Shown: positions 16,793 to 24,878 of the stretch, in pieces
Numbering within the stretch: position 1 is the first letter of the stretch
Layout of the letters: each line of letters begins with the position of its first letter
Source: Leucothrix arctica
GTDB lineage: Bacteria > Pseudomonadota > Gammaproteobacteria > Thiotrichales > Thiotrichaceae
Reading direction: 5' to 3'
Length of the DNA: 56,913 nucleotides
Assembly: GCF_003172895.1 (NCBI RefSeq)
Contig: NZ_QGKL01000033.1
Span: 1 to 56,913, forward strand
Made by a program: the position numbers and the translations under genes
The notes under the pieces: model-generated
What the model was told of the DNA's origin: nothing
Database searches by the model: none
The model's input: only the letters and a program-made list of their open reading frames with translations

Positions 16793-16872
16793 GTACGCTT
16801 AAAGACGGCTATTTACAAAAATCATCCACGGCGCCTCTGCAAGTCTTTTGCGCTTAAACAAAGGATCATAAA

Positions 16873-17325
16873 ATGAACACACAAATTCATTGGACAGTTT
16901 ACCTCTCAGGCGAGATTCACTCCGACTGGCGTGAGCAGCTTGAGGCAGGCGTAAAAGAGTTAAACCTACCTGTTAGTTTCACCTCTGCAGTCACCAATCA
17001 CGAAGCGAGTGATGCGGCGGGTGATTTACTTATGGAAAATGAGAATGCTTTCTGGCGTGATCATCAGTCGTCTAAAGTGAATGCTATACGCACCAAAAGT
17101 TTGATCGAAATGTGCGATATTGCCGTGGTTCGCTTTGGTGACAAGTACAAACAGTGGAATGCAGCATTCGATGCCGGACAACTCGCTGCGCTAGGTAAAC
17201 CCTACATTACGCTTCATGATGAGAAGATTATTCATCCACTGAAAGAAGTGGATGGTGCAGCAATGGCTTGGGCTAAAACACCTGCGCAAGTTGTTGAAAT
17301 ATTAAAGTATGTAACAACGGCCTAG
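16873..17325 (+). CDS. YtoQ family protein
   Basis: This 150-residue protein clearly belongs to the YtoQ family, a branch of the nucleoside 2-deoxyribosyltransferase-like fold. It has WTVYLSGEIHSDWREQL at the N-terminus, FTSAVTNHEASDAAG, then NAIRTKSLIEMCDIAVVRFGD and YKQWNAAFDAGQLAALGKPY. The last block, with its G-Q-A-like loop, is where related enzymes bind nucleosides. The biological role is unknown. The start ATG has an AAAGGA site. It lies between cobB and cbiD on the same strand with gaps of about 80 and 110 bases. It is therefore embedded in the cobalamin row, although I know of no established B12 function. Confidence 0.88.
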   Translation: MNTQIHWTVYLSGEIHSDWREQLEAGVKELNLPVSFTSAVTNHEASDAAGDLLMENENAFWRDHQSSKVNAIRTKSLIEMCDIAVVRFGDKYKQWNAAFDAGQLAALGKPYITLHDEKIIHPLKEVDGAAMAWAKTPAQVVEILKYVTTA

Positions 17326-17345
17326 TACTACTCAACGGCCAATGG

Positions 17346-17415
17346 AAATTAGAGTATGCATGCCGCTTAGCCGTAAACTTGCTATTCGCATCACGCTCGC
17401 GCCATACTCTAATTT
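17346..17415. repeat. Long-armed inverted repeat before cbiD
   Basis: A 13-base arm (AAATTAGAGTATG, 17346-17358) is repeated as a perfect inverted copy at 17403-17415. The match extends outward over AATG with one bulged base. The 44-base centre is not T-rich, so this is not a standard terminator. It lies between the ytoQ stop and the cbiD start and could form a large hairpin in the mRNA or be a small palindromic mobile element. Confidence 0.7.
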
Positions 17416-17435
17416 CATTGATTTACAGCATACCT

Positions 17436-18629
17436 ATGAAGCCAGAAACTGACGAACAAGCTCGCCCTCTCAGAACCGGACTAACCACCGGAAGCTGTGC
17501 CACTGCGTGCAGCGTCGCAGCAGCGCATTATCTGTTTGCAGATGTAAAATCTGAGTCAGTGGAAATTACGCTTCCTAAGGGAAAGCTAGTGAATATGCCC
17601 ATTACGGCATTGAGTAAAGCAGGTAATAGCGCAACCGCTTCAACGATTAAAGATGGCGGCGATGACCCTGATGCAACACATGGTGCAACGCTATCTGTCT
17701 GTATAACGTTAGTAGACTTGAACGAGGCTAGTTCTCTTGCACAAGAAGACCTGCCAACAGGAAAAGTCGCTCACTCCAAATCAGCGATACAGGAACCAGA
17801 AGTACAACCCGATACAAGTAACCTCTCCCCTGTCATTTTCAAAGCAGGTGAAGGTGTGGGTACTGCCACTCGCGAAGGTTTAGTCATTCCCGTCGGACAA
17901 CCTGCCATCAATCCCGTTCCTCGTAAAATGATCCGTGAACACTTACGTGAATTAGCGTCACAGTATGAGTACAACGGTGGTTTTGAAGTCACTGTCAGCG
18001 TTGCTGATGGCGTAAACATCGCGCTGAAAACGATGAATGGCCGACTCGGAATTTTGGGTGGCATCTCTATATTAGGGACAACTGGCATTGTTCGACCATT
18101 CTCTTGTGCCGCTTACATCGCCTCAATCCACCAAGGTATTGATGTCGCACGCGCAAATGGTGAAGATCATATTTCAGCATGTACTGGCAACAGCAGTGAA
18201 ACGTTCATCCAATCACAATATGACTTACCTGATATGGCAATGATTGAAATGGGTGATTTTGTGGGCGCTGTACTCAAATATTTACGCCATAACTCGGTAA
18301 CGAAACTCAGCATTTGTGGTGGCTTTGGTAAGTTAAGCAAACTAGCTAATGGCCACTTAGATTTACACAGTCGTGTTTCAACGATCAACTTTGACTACCT
18401 CGCTGACTGTGCTGTTTCTCTTGGCGCAAGCGACGCCTTGATCCAACAAATTAAGTCATCCAATACGAGTATTGAAGCACTAAAACACTGCCAAGCTAAT
18501 AACATCGACTTGGCTGGCAAAGTTTGCGAAGACGCACTTACTGTTGCTAAAAAGACGATAAAACAGGATATAAGCGTGGAAGTCTGGGCCGTTAACCGTG
18601 CGGGTGAAAAGGTTGGATTTGCACAATGA
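17436..18629 (+). CDS. cbiD: Cobalt-precorrin-5B C1-methyltransferase CbiD
   Basis: This is the anaerobic-pathway enzyme that methylates C1 during acetaldehyde loss. The family signature is at the N-terminus (LRTGLTTGSCATACSVAAA). Other CbiD blocks follow: KDGGDDPDATHGA, GEGVGTATREGLVIPVGQPA, NPVPRKMI, NGRLGILGGISILGTTGIV and GDFVGAVLKYL. The protein has 397 residues from ATG 17436, typical CbiD length. An in-frame TTG 19 codons upstream lies inside the inverted repeat and is unlikely. Its stop overlaps the cobK start by four bases. The presence of CbiD rather than CobF marks the anaerobic style of C1 methylation. Confidence 0.95.
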   Translation: MKPETDEQARPLRTGLTTGSCATACSVAAAHYLFADVKSESVEITLPKGKLVNMPITALSKAGNSATASTIKDGGDDPDATHGATLSVCITLVDLNEASSLAQEDLPTGKVAHSKSAIQEPEVQPDTSNLSPVIFKAGEGVGTATREGLVIPVGQPAINPVPRKMIREHLRELASQYEYNGGFEVTVSVADGVNIALKTMNGRLGILGGISILGTTGIVRPFSCAAYIASIHQGIDVARANGEDHISACTGNSSETFIQSQYDLPDMAMIEMGDFVGAVLKYLRHNSVTKLSICGGFGKLSKLANGHLDLHSRVSTINFDYLADCAVSLGASDALIQQIKSSNTSIEALKHCQANNIDLAGKVCEDALTVAKKTIKQDISVEVWAVNRAGEKVGFAQ

Positions 18630-19375
18630 AACTACAGATCCTTGGTGGTACAGGTGATGCAAAGCAACTCGCAATAACACTTCACAACAGTGGTATTGAA
18701 GTCATCTACAGCATCGCAGGCATTGTTAGGCAGCCTGACTTACCTTGTGAAGTATTGAGTGGCGGCTTCAGCAAACGCGGGGGGTTAACGCATTACATCA
18801 GAGAAAACAAAATAACCGCCCTAGTCAATGCCACACATCCTTTTGCTCAAAAAATGAGTCTTGCGGCTCAACGCTCAGCGGAGCAAACAGGTATTATGTT
18901 TTGGCGCTACCAACGCCCTGACTGGCAAGCTACCGAAGAAGATAGTTGGTCTTTTTATGAGGACTGGGGACAATTGCTACGACAGCTAAACACCTTCCAT
19001 TCTGTTTTCCTAAGCCAAGGTCAGTTAACAGAGAGCATGCTTGCCGCATTACTTATGCACAGAAAGACACCTCAACACTTTCTGCACCGCACAGCCGTGA
19101 TTCCCTCTCATGCAACACCTGACTGGATGTCATGGGAACATGGCATCGGGCCATTTAACTTGGATCGTGAGTTAGCGTTACTTCAGCATTACAAAATTGA
19201 TGCGATTGTGAGTAAGCATAGTGGTGGTGCACTACCCAGTAAAATACTGGCGGCAAGGGCATTAAAGCTTCCGGTGTTTTTGTTAGAACGACCGTCATTA
19301 TTAGCGTCGAAAAATGAAATATGCGATCTTGCTAAACTGACAAACGCCATCATTACTCACGCAAAGTCAGTCTAA
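18626..19375 (+). CDS. cobK: Precorrin-6A reductase (CobK/CbiJ)
   Basis: This 249-residue NADPH-dependent reductase saturates the macrocycle of precorrin-6A. The N-terminal ILGGTGDAKQLA is the Rossmann-like start of the family. ALVNATHPFAQKMSLAAQR near residue 70 is the conserved 'D/NATHPFA' block, and SKHSGGALPSKILAARALKLPV near the end is the usual 'tK.SGg...kl.AA..lgipV' block. It begins inside the end of cbiD (ATGA overlap) and is the last gene of this cobalamin row, followed by 178 bases before the convergent GGDEF-EAL gene. Whether it reduces a cobalt-bound or metal-free substrate cannot be read from the sequence. Confidence 0.93.
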   Translation: MKLQILGGTGDAKQLAITLHNSGIEVIYSIAGIVRQPDLPCEVLSGGFSKRGGLTHYIRENKITALVNATHPFAQKMSLAAQRSAEQTGIMFWRYQRPDWQATEEDSWSFYEDWGQLLRQLNTFHSVFLSQGQLTESMLAALLMHRKTPQHFLHRTAVIPSHATPDWMSWEHGIGPFNLDRELALLQHYKIDAIVSKHSGGALPSKILAARALKLPVFLLERPSLLASKNEICDLAKLTNAIITHAKSV

Positions 19376-19393
19376 ATCCATTCAGCTTTTATT

Positions 19394-19426
19394 CACACTT
19401 ATCCCCAGAGCCTGTGGACAAGTGTG
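19394..19426. other. Near-perfect palindrome with paired DnaA-box-like sites
   Basis: Arms of 15 bases (19394-19408 and 19412-19426) pair with two mismatches around a three-base centre. Each arm carries a site one base away from the DnaA box TTATCCACA: TTATCCCCA at 19399-19407 and TTGTCCACA (minus strand) at 19413-19421. It lies between the convergent ends of cobK and the GGDEF-EAL gene. It could be a DnaA-titration or structural element, or a hairpin terminator shared by both genes. Confidence 0.5.
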
Positions 19427-19553
19427 TGCATACTCAAGCAACAACCGTTTTTTCTCTATATAAATCATACTGACAAAGCTAGTTGATTAAAAAACAACCA
19501 ATACGGATAACTTACATCAGAATAATTTTTCTACACCGCTAAATGGCACAATA

Positions 19554-22139
19554 CTACGCAACAGATGGCTCTGCTAATAAGCGTCTTTCGCCTTCCAAAC
19601 TCTTAGTTAAAGCATTAAAGGTCATCGGACGTCCCTTCAAAAAGCCTTGCGCATATTCACAACCTTGCAGCGTCAAATAGTCAACTTGGTCGATAGTTTC
19701 GACGCCTTCCGCGACCACATCTAGCCCAAGTGAGTGTGCCATTGAAATAATGGCATCCACTAAAGCGCGATCTTCTTCATCCTCCATCAAGTCTGCGATA
19801 AAACTACGATCTATTTTTAACGTATCAAAAGAGTATTTACGTAAGTAACTCAGCGATGAAAAGCCCGTTCCAAAGTCATCCATCGCTAATTTAATCCCCA
19901 TCTCGTTTAATGATTGAAGTGCATCAGTAATAAATCGATGACCACTCATCAATACCCCTTCTGTTATTTCTAACTCAATTAAAGTGGGATCTACTTTAAA
20001 CGTTTGAATGGTATTCTTTATAAAAGGGATCAAGTTAAGATCATGGAATTGACGCGGGGAAAGGTTGATGGCCACGCTAATCTCAAATCCTGAGTCTGCC
20101 CATGCTTTCATGGATCGAAGCGCTTCAAAAATAACAAACTGTCCTAACTCAACGATCAAGCCAGAATGTTCTGCAACCGAAATAAACTCATCAGGCGACA
20201 CCTTCCCAAGCTCTTCATTTTCCCAACGAACTAGCGCTTCAACACCTGTCACTCGATTATTACGTAGATCAATTTTGGGTTGGTAGTTTAAGCTAAACTC
20301 ATCACGGCCTAAGCCTCCGCGCATCTGCTCTTCTAACAACAAACGGCGAGAAACACCTTCACCCATGTCAGGTGTAAATAGCGAGTAAGTATTGCGCCCC
20401 AACTTTTTCGAGTGATACATCGCGGCATCAGCATTTCTCAAGACTCCTGACGACGTAGTGGCATCCTCTGGATAAAATGAAAGACCGATGCTAGAAGTTA
20501 AAACAATCTTCCGGCCATCCACTGTGAAGGGGTCACGGAAGCATAAAACAAGCTCCTTTGCCAAAACCTTAGCTTTCTCAACAGACTCAAGCTCTCTTAA
20601 TAGAACGATAAACTCATCACCACCCAGACGACCCACTGTACCGATGTGATCAATCATACCTCGTAGTCGCTTAGCGGCTTCTACTAACAACAGGTCCCCT
20701 GCTTCATGGCCCATTGAGTCATTAATTTTCTTAAAGTCATCCAAATCAAGAAACATGACGCCAACCATCGCACCCTTCTGTTTCGCCACGCTCATATACT
20801 CAGTCAGACGATTCAACGAGAGCAAACGATTTGGTAGACCAGTAAGCGAATCATAATGCGCTTGATGACGTATTTCTTGCTCCGACTTAACACGGTCAGT
20901 CACATCCGTAATCGACATGGTCATGAGCATATTATCGCCGGCTTTGGTTTTACCTAGTCGCATTTCAACTGGAAAAACTTCGCCATTTTTACGGATGGCG
21001 TTACGGATTACTTCTTCTTCAAAGAGGCTATAGCCCCCTTTCGTTTTGGAAAATACTTTAAGTTTACGTTTGTAATTAACTCGGTCAGCTTTTGGTATTA
21101 ACATAGCGACTGATTGACCGATCATTTCATTACATTTAAAACCATAAATCTTTTCAGCTGCCAAATTAAATAGGACAACATCAAGGTTTTGATCAACTGT
21201 AATAATCGCCGTCGCACTGATATTCAGTAAGTTAAAATAGCGATCTTGGCTAAGCGTTAATTCTGTTACTGCCGACGCTAACTCTTGTTGCTGCTCATCT
21301 TTTTTTATCAAAACACCCTGAAAGGTCGTCAAGGCTCCGACTATTTGCGTTAAATCTTGGCTTTTTACATCAGGTAGTTCGATGTCTGTATCGCCCTTAG
21401 CGAGCGAGATAATAGACTTGTTAATCATTTCGATGGCTTTAGATAAGTGCCTTGAAAAGAACAGCGCCGATAACAACATAAGCGACATCAGTAATAATGA
21501 AATTAGCGTTGTCATCGTCTGGTTTGACTTAGCCGCAGTAAAAGTACGTGAGCGTTGCTTTAACTTAAGCGTATGGAGTTTTGATAACGTCAGGAAAATA
21601 TCATTCAAGTCCCGCATTATTGTATCAGCGCGCTGAAGGTACTGATTTTCCTCTTCTGCATCATGCTTATGATTGTGATTAGAGAATGAAACAGAGAAAT
21701 CAATCGCTGCAATCACTTCCCTTTTGTACAAGCCGAGTAGATTTTTGATCTTCCCAAGCAAGTAATCAATATCACTTTTTGGAGCGTACTCACTAATATA
21801 GTAGCTACTATCATGAGTCCATAAGCTGAAGTACAGCTCTAGCTCTTCATATTCTAATAGAAACCTTTGCCCTTCTTTAAACAATTCTTGTGGATTTTCA
21901 TCGACCTCTGAATGAATCAGCAAGTCATGCAAATGACTATTGTGCTGAGACAGTAAAACCATCGCGCGAGTAGCTTCCGCAAGCTTGGGTAACTCTGTGT
22001 TATGAAGGTCTGTCAGCAATTCTGAATGGTCATTTATTAAGACGTAGCTCTTAAAAAAGATAACGAGTGTCAATATAAGGCCTATAGCGGGCGCTATAAG
22101 AAAGCGAGAACGTAATGATAGTGAGTTAAGTTTAAACAT
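19554..22139 (-). CDS. Membrane-bound PAS-GGDEF-EAL cyclic-di-GMP protein
   Basis: This 861-residue signalling protein has two TM helices (about residues 13-32 and 210-230) enclosing a helical periplasmic sensor. A HAMP-like linker (SKAIEMINKSIISLAKGDTD) and a PAS domain (ATAIITVDQNLDVVLFNLAA) follow. The diguanylate cyclase domain has LGGDEF near residue 505, and the phosphodiesterase domain has EALVRW near 633 and DDFGTG later. Both catalytic signatures look intact, so it may make or degrade c-di-GMP. A His-rich SNHNHKHDAEEEN stretch in the sensor could bind metal. The start at 22139 (MFKLNSL) follows a GGTTGGTGG region; a TTG three codons earlier is less likely. It separates the two halves of the cobalamin cluster and is transcribed against them. 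Confidence 0.9.
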   Translation of the reverse strand: MFKLNSLSLRSRFLIAPAIGLILTLVIFFKSYVLINDHSELLTDLHNTELPKLAEATRAMVLLSQHNSHLHDLLIHSEVDENPQELFKEGQRFLLEYEELELYFSLWTHDSSYYISEYAPKSDIDYLLGKIKNLLGLYKREVIAAIDFSVSFSNHNHKHDAEEENQYLQRADTIMRDLNDIFLTLSKLHTLKLKQRSRTFTAAKSNQTMTTLISLLLMSLMLLSALFFSRHLSKAIEMINKSIISLAKGDTDIELPDVKSQDLTQIVGALTTFQGVLIKKDEQQQELASAVTELTLSQDRYFNLLNISATAIITVDQNLDVVLFNLAAEKIYGFKCNEMIGQSVAMLIPKADRVNYKRKLKVFSKTKGGYSLFEEEVIRNAIRKNGEVFPVEMRLGKTKAGDNMLMTMSITDVTDRVKSEQEIRHQAHYDSLTGLPNRLLSLNRLTEYMSVAKQKGAMVGVMFLDLDDFKKINDSMGHEAGDLLLVEAAKRLRGMIDHIGTVGRLGGDEFIVLLRELESVEKAKVLAKELVLCFRDPFTVDGRKIVLTSSIGLSFYPEDATTSSGVLRNADAAMYHSKKLGRNTYSLFTPDMGEGVSRRLLLEEQMRGGLGRDEFSLNYQPKIDLRNNRVTGVEALVRWENEELGKVSPDEFISVAEHSGLIVELGQFVIFEALRSMKAWADSGFEISVAINLSPRQFHDLNLIPFIKNTIQTFKVDPTLIELEITEGVLMSGHRFITDALQSLNEMGIKLAMDDFGTGFSSLSYLRKYSFDTLKIDRSFIADLMEDEEDRALVDAIISMAHSLGLDVVAEGVETIDQVDYLTLQGCEYAQGFLKGRPMTFNALTKSLEGERRLLAEPSVA

Positions 22140-22148
22140 AGCCACCAA

Positions 22149-22710
22149 CCGGATTAGACAGCACTAATTGCGCCTTGAACTTGAGATACATCAAAACAAG
22201 GTTGGATAAGCATAATTTTTCGCTAGTCTTCACTGCTCTCGCTCCATTTCCTTGTTACTGTTAGAAATAAAATCGTCGTTATTTTTATTATTTACACATA
22301 CTACCTTGACTCAATTGAGCTTCAGAAGCTTATATTATCGACAACCGGCTATCATTTTATACTCATCGTAGTAATTCCTAGCTGAATGCCTCACTACATT
22401 CCGTCTCATAGCCCAGGAAAAATTCACACATGACGCTCTAAAACCGTTATAAAGTACTTTGGTAATTAGTAGCGAAAAAAGTAACCATTATTTAAATTAA
22501 TCATCCGACAACAATGAACACTAAATATACATTTCTCACCTTAAAATAACTATTTTTCATTGACTAACGCCTCATCAAATTTGATAATTGCATCAGAAAT
22601 AAACTTCTTTGAACTCAACACGGACTAGTCCGAACATAAATGTGCCCCGAGCAGTAAAAGCTGTGATTTTATGTCTCTAACTAACGTGCACTTAACCGAA
22701 ATCGGTATTC
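22149..22710. other. Intergenic region with a 12-base palindrome
   Basis: This 560-base A/T-rich region lies between divergent genes and has no convincing gene. The one distinct element is the perfect palindrome CGGACTAGTCCG at 22621-22632, about 80 bases upstream of the rightward operon, which could be an operator. I could not define a strong promoter and saw no riboswitch core such as the one at 10487-10638. Confidence 0.4.
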
Positions 22711-23595
22711 ATGCGTGTAATGGGAATGTTGGTGATGTTAGTCATCGCCATGTTTATAATATTGTTAGGATTTATGTCATTTTCAGGCCAACAGGTCGAA
22801 CTGCCATTAACTAACGCTTCTGAGAGTAATCAGCTACAACCTCCTACCGAGGTGGCTAGCGAGTCCCTTGCTATCCCAGATAAACAAGCCCTACAGTTCC
22901 AGTACCTCCAAGAACAACTCAATAACGAACGCACTGAAACCACCCTCAATTACCAAAAACAAATAGAAATGCAGCGGTTGGAGTATGGCAACCTCACCGA
23001 ACAACAACGCCTACTGCATGAAAAGTCACTCCAAGAAAGCGCCCAACAAAATACATTACAACTTAAACAACAAGAACTTCAGAAAGATTACATGCAAGGC
23101 CAACAAGCGCTAAGCAAGCTAGAGTCAGAAAAACAACATGAAGCAGAGGTAACCCATACTCTTCTTTCATTTGAAAAAGAAAAACAACAAATGACTCAAG
23201 CCCATGAAGCGGCATTAGCTATCCAAAAGGCGGATGCAGAACAACGCTCAATGCTCAACATTGCCTTGATATTTTCTACTATTATTATTAGCTCCAGCGT
23301 TGCTTACTTCTTTGTTTCTAGCCTTAAGGTGAAGCGAGAAAAAGAACTGGCTAAAATAGAATACGATAAGCTCTTCGCGCTTAAACAACAGGAATCAATG
23401 CAAGCAACTCGCATAAAAGTCCTCGACTCTATTGCTGATTTACCTGGCCCAGATAAGAAAGAAATTATAGAGGGCTTAGTCGGCCTAAATAGAAGCTACG
23501 ATGTATTGGAAAATAACACTCAACAGAATCCCCCAATTGAGATCGAGCTCACCGACTTAACACCGCCTCAAATGCAGCCTGTTAGTAAAATATAA
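22711..23595 (+). CDS. Membrane-anchored coiled-coil protein
   Basis: This 294-residue protein of unknown family has a TM helix at residues 4-25 (MGMLVMLVIAMFIILLGFMS). A long, glutamine- and glutamate-rich coiled coil spans about residues 60-170 (heptads such as LQEQLNNERTETTLNYQKQI). A second TM helix lies near 188-205 (ALIFSTIIISSSVAYFFV), and the basic cytoplasmic tail contains a second short helix (IADLPGPDKKEIIEGLVGL). The layout puts the coiled coil in the periplasm between two membrane anchors. It is the first gene of a tight rightward row; the thiolase-like gene begins 29 bases after its stop. Its role in or near cobalamin synthesis is unknown. Confidence 0.6.
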   Translation: MRVMGMLVMLVIAMFIILLGFMSFSGQQVELPLTNASESNQLQPPTEVASESLAIPDKQALQFQYLQEQLNNERTETTLNYQKQIEMQRLEYGNLTEQQRLLHEKSLQESAQQNTLQLKQQELQKDYMQGQQALSKLESEKQHEAEVTHTLLSFEKEKQQMTQAHEAALAIQKADAEQRSMLNIALIFSTIIISSSVAYFFVSSLKVKREKELAKIEYDKLFALKQQESMQATRIKVLDSIADLPGPDKKEIIEGLVGLNRSYDVLENNTQQNPPIEIELTDLTPPQMQPVSKI

Positions 23596-23624
23596 CCCTA
23601 AAAAATCCACTGGAATAAACAATC

Positions 23625-24878
23625 GTGCCCTTGCCCCCCCAGCAACCGGTTTACTTAGTAGATGGAACACGCACACCCTTTGATCGCCGACTGCGCCGCG
23701 ACTCTTCTGGTGGCAATGCCTATACTGCTCAAGACCTCCTACATATTGCTGCACGTGACTTACTCAGCCGCCAACCTTTTGACTCAACAAAAATTGATAA
23801 TGTAATCATGGCAAGCAGTCAGACGCTTGATTGTTCAAGTCTGGCAGAGGACGCAGCACGACGTTTACGCTGTACTAATGCGCTGACGCCACAAACCTTT
23901 TCAGGTAATGAGGGGGTCGGCATACAAGCATTATCGTACGCTTACCAAGCCATTACTTCTCAAGGGAAATCGTTAGTATTGTTAGGCGGTGTTGAAGTCG
24001 TCAACGCGCCGTTAATCTCAGCTAGCGACGAATTATCTGAGTGGTTTCAAGTATGGAAAAATGCTTCCAGTATTTCTGCAAAAACCAAGGTATTTAACAC
24101 GCTACACACTAGCTACTTTCGTCAACGCGCCATGCCTAGCGATACACCTAACGAACGCTATACTCGCCACCAAAGCCAAGCAGAAGCCGCAGCGAACCAA
24201 TCCCAAATAAGTTTAGACGCTCAAGCAGAGTACGTTAACTTGAGTCAACGTCGTTTAAAGTACGCCCAACGAAATAACACACTATGCAATATCGTCCCCG
24301 TTTATTACCTTGATGGCAGTAGTCGCAGCTCAGACGAAAACGTTATTACCCTTGACCCTGAGTCGCTCAAACAAGCCTTGCAAACCAATCCTGAAGCTAC
24401 CGGTTTAGTGACACAAAACAGCGTGGCACAAGCAACAGAAGGCGCTTGTTGTTTGCTACTTGCTAGCCAAGCATTTATCGATGAATACAACATAACACCA
24501 CTGGCTCAGCTATTTTCGCCAAACACGAGCGCGTGTACTGATGCCATTGAAGCCTCTCTAAATAAGCATGATTTAACCAGTGAAGAGATTGATTATTGGG
24601 AGTGGGATGAGGCATCAGCCGCCGAAATATTGGCGCTTAAACAAAAACCGCTATTTAAGTCATTAAGCAGCTTTGACCGAATTAACTTAGACGGCGGCTG
24701 CTTGGCTACGGGCAACCCATTTGCCGCCGGACAATTACGGAATATTTTGCAGTTATCTCACACTTTGCAGCGTAATAAGGGGGAATACGGTGTTTGCCAC
24801 TTTGGCTTTAATAGTCAGAACATCAGTACCATTTTATTACGCAATGCCATAGGTGACACAGCAGGTAGAGACACATGA
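23625..24878 (+). CDS. Thiolase-like protein lacking catalytic residues
   Basis: This 417-residue protein has thiolase-fold collinearity (YLVDGTRTPF at the N-terminus; LLGGVEVVNAPL for 'lagG.E.ms.aP'; INLDGGCLATGNP near the end). The active site is altered. The acylated Cys of 'NRxCxSGxQAL' falls on Glu in SGNEGVGIQAL near residue 96, the 'NEAF' loop reads DEAS near 327, and the catalytic His of 'GHP' is Asn in GNP near 363. The last Cys motif survives as GVCHFGF. Beta-ketothiolase activity is therefore unlikely. It starts with GTG and overlaps the FadJ-like gene by four bases, so the two probably form a complex as FadI and FadJ do. It may be a structural or ligand-binding relic of unknown function. 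Confidence 0.75.
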   Translation: MPLPPQQPVYLVDGTRTPFDRRLRRDSSGGNAYTAQDLLHIAARDLLSRQPFDSTKIDNVIMASSQTLDCSSLAEDAARRLRCTNALTPQTFSGNEGVGIQALSYAYQAITSQGKSLVLLGGVEVVNAPLISASDELSEWFQVWKNASSISAKTKVFNTLHTSYFRQRAMPSDTPNERYTRHQSQAEAAANQSQISLDAQAEYVNLSQRRLKYAQRNNTLCNIVPVYYLDGSSRSSDENVITLDPESLKQALQTNPEATGLVTQNSVAQATEGACCLLLASQAFIDEYNITPLAQLFSPNTSACTDAIEASLNKHDLTSEEIDYWEWDEASAAEILALKQKPLFKSLSSFDRINLDGGCLATGNPFAAGQLRNILQLSHTLQRNKGEYGVCHFGFNSQNISTILLRNAIGDTAGRDT

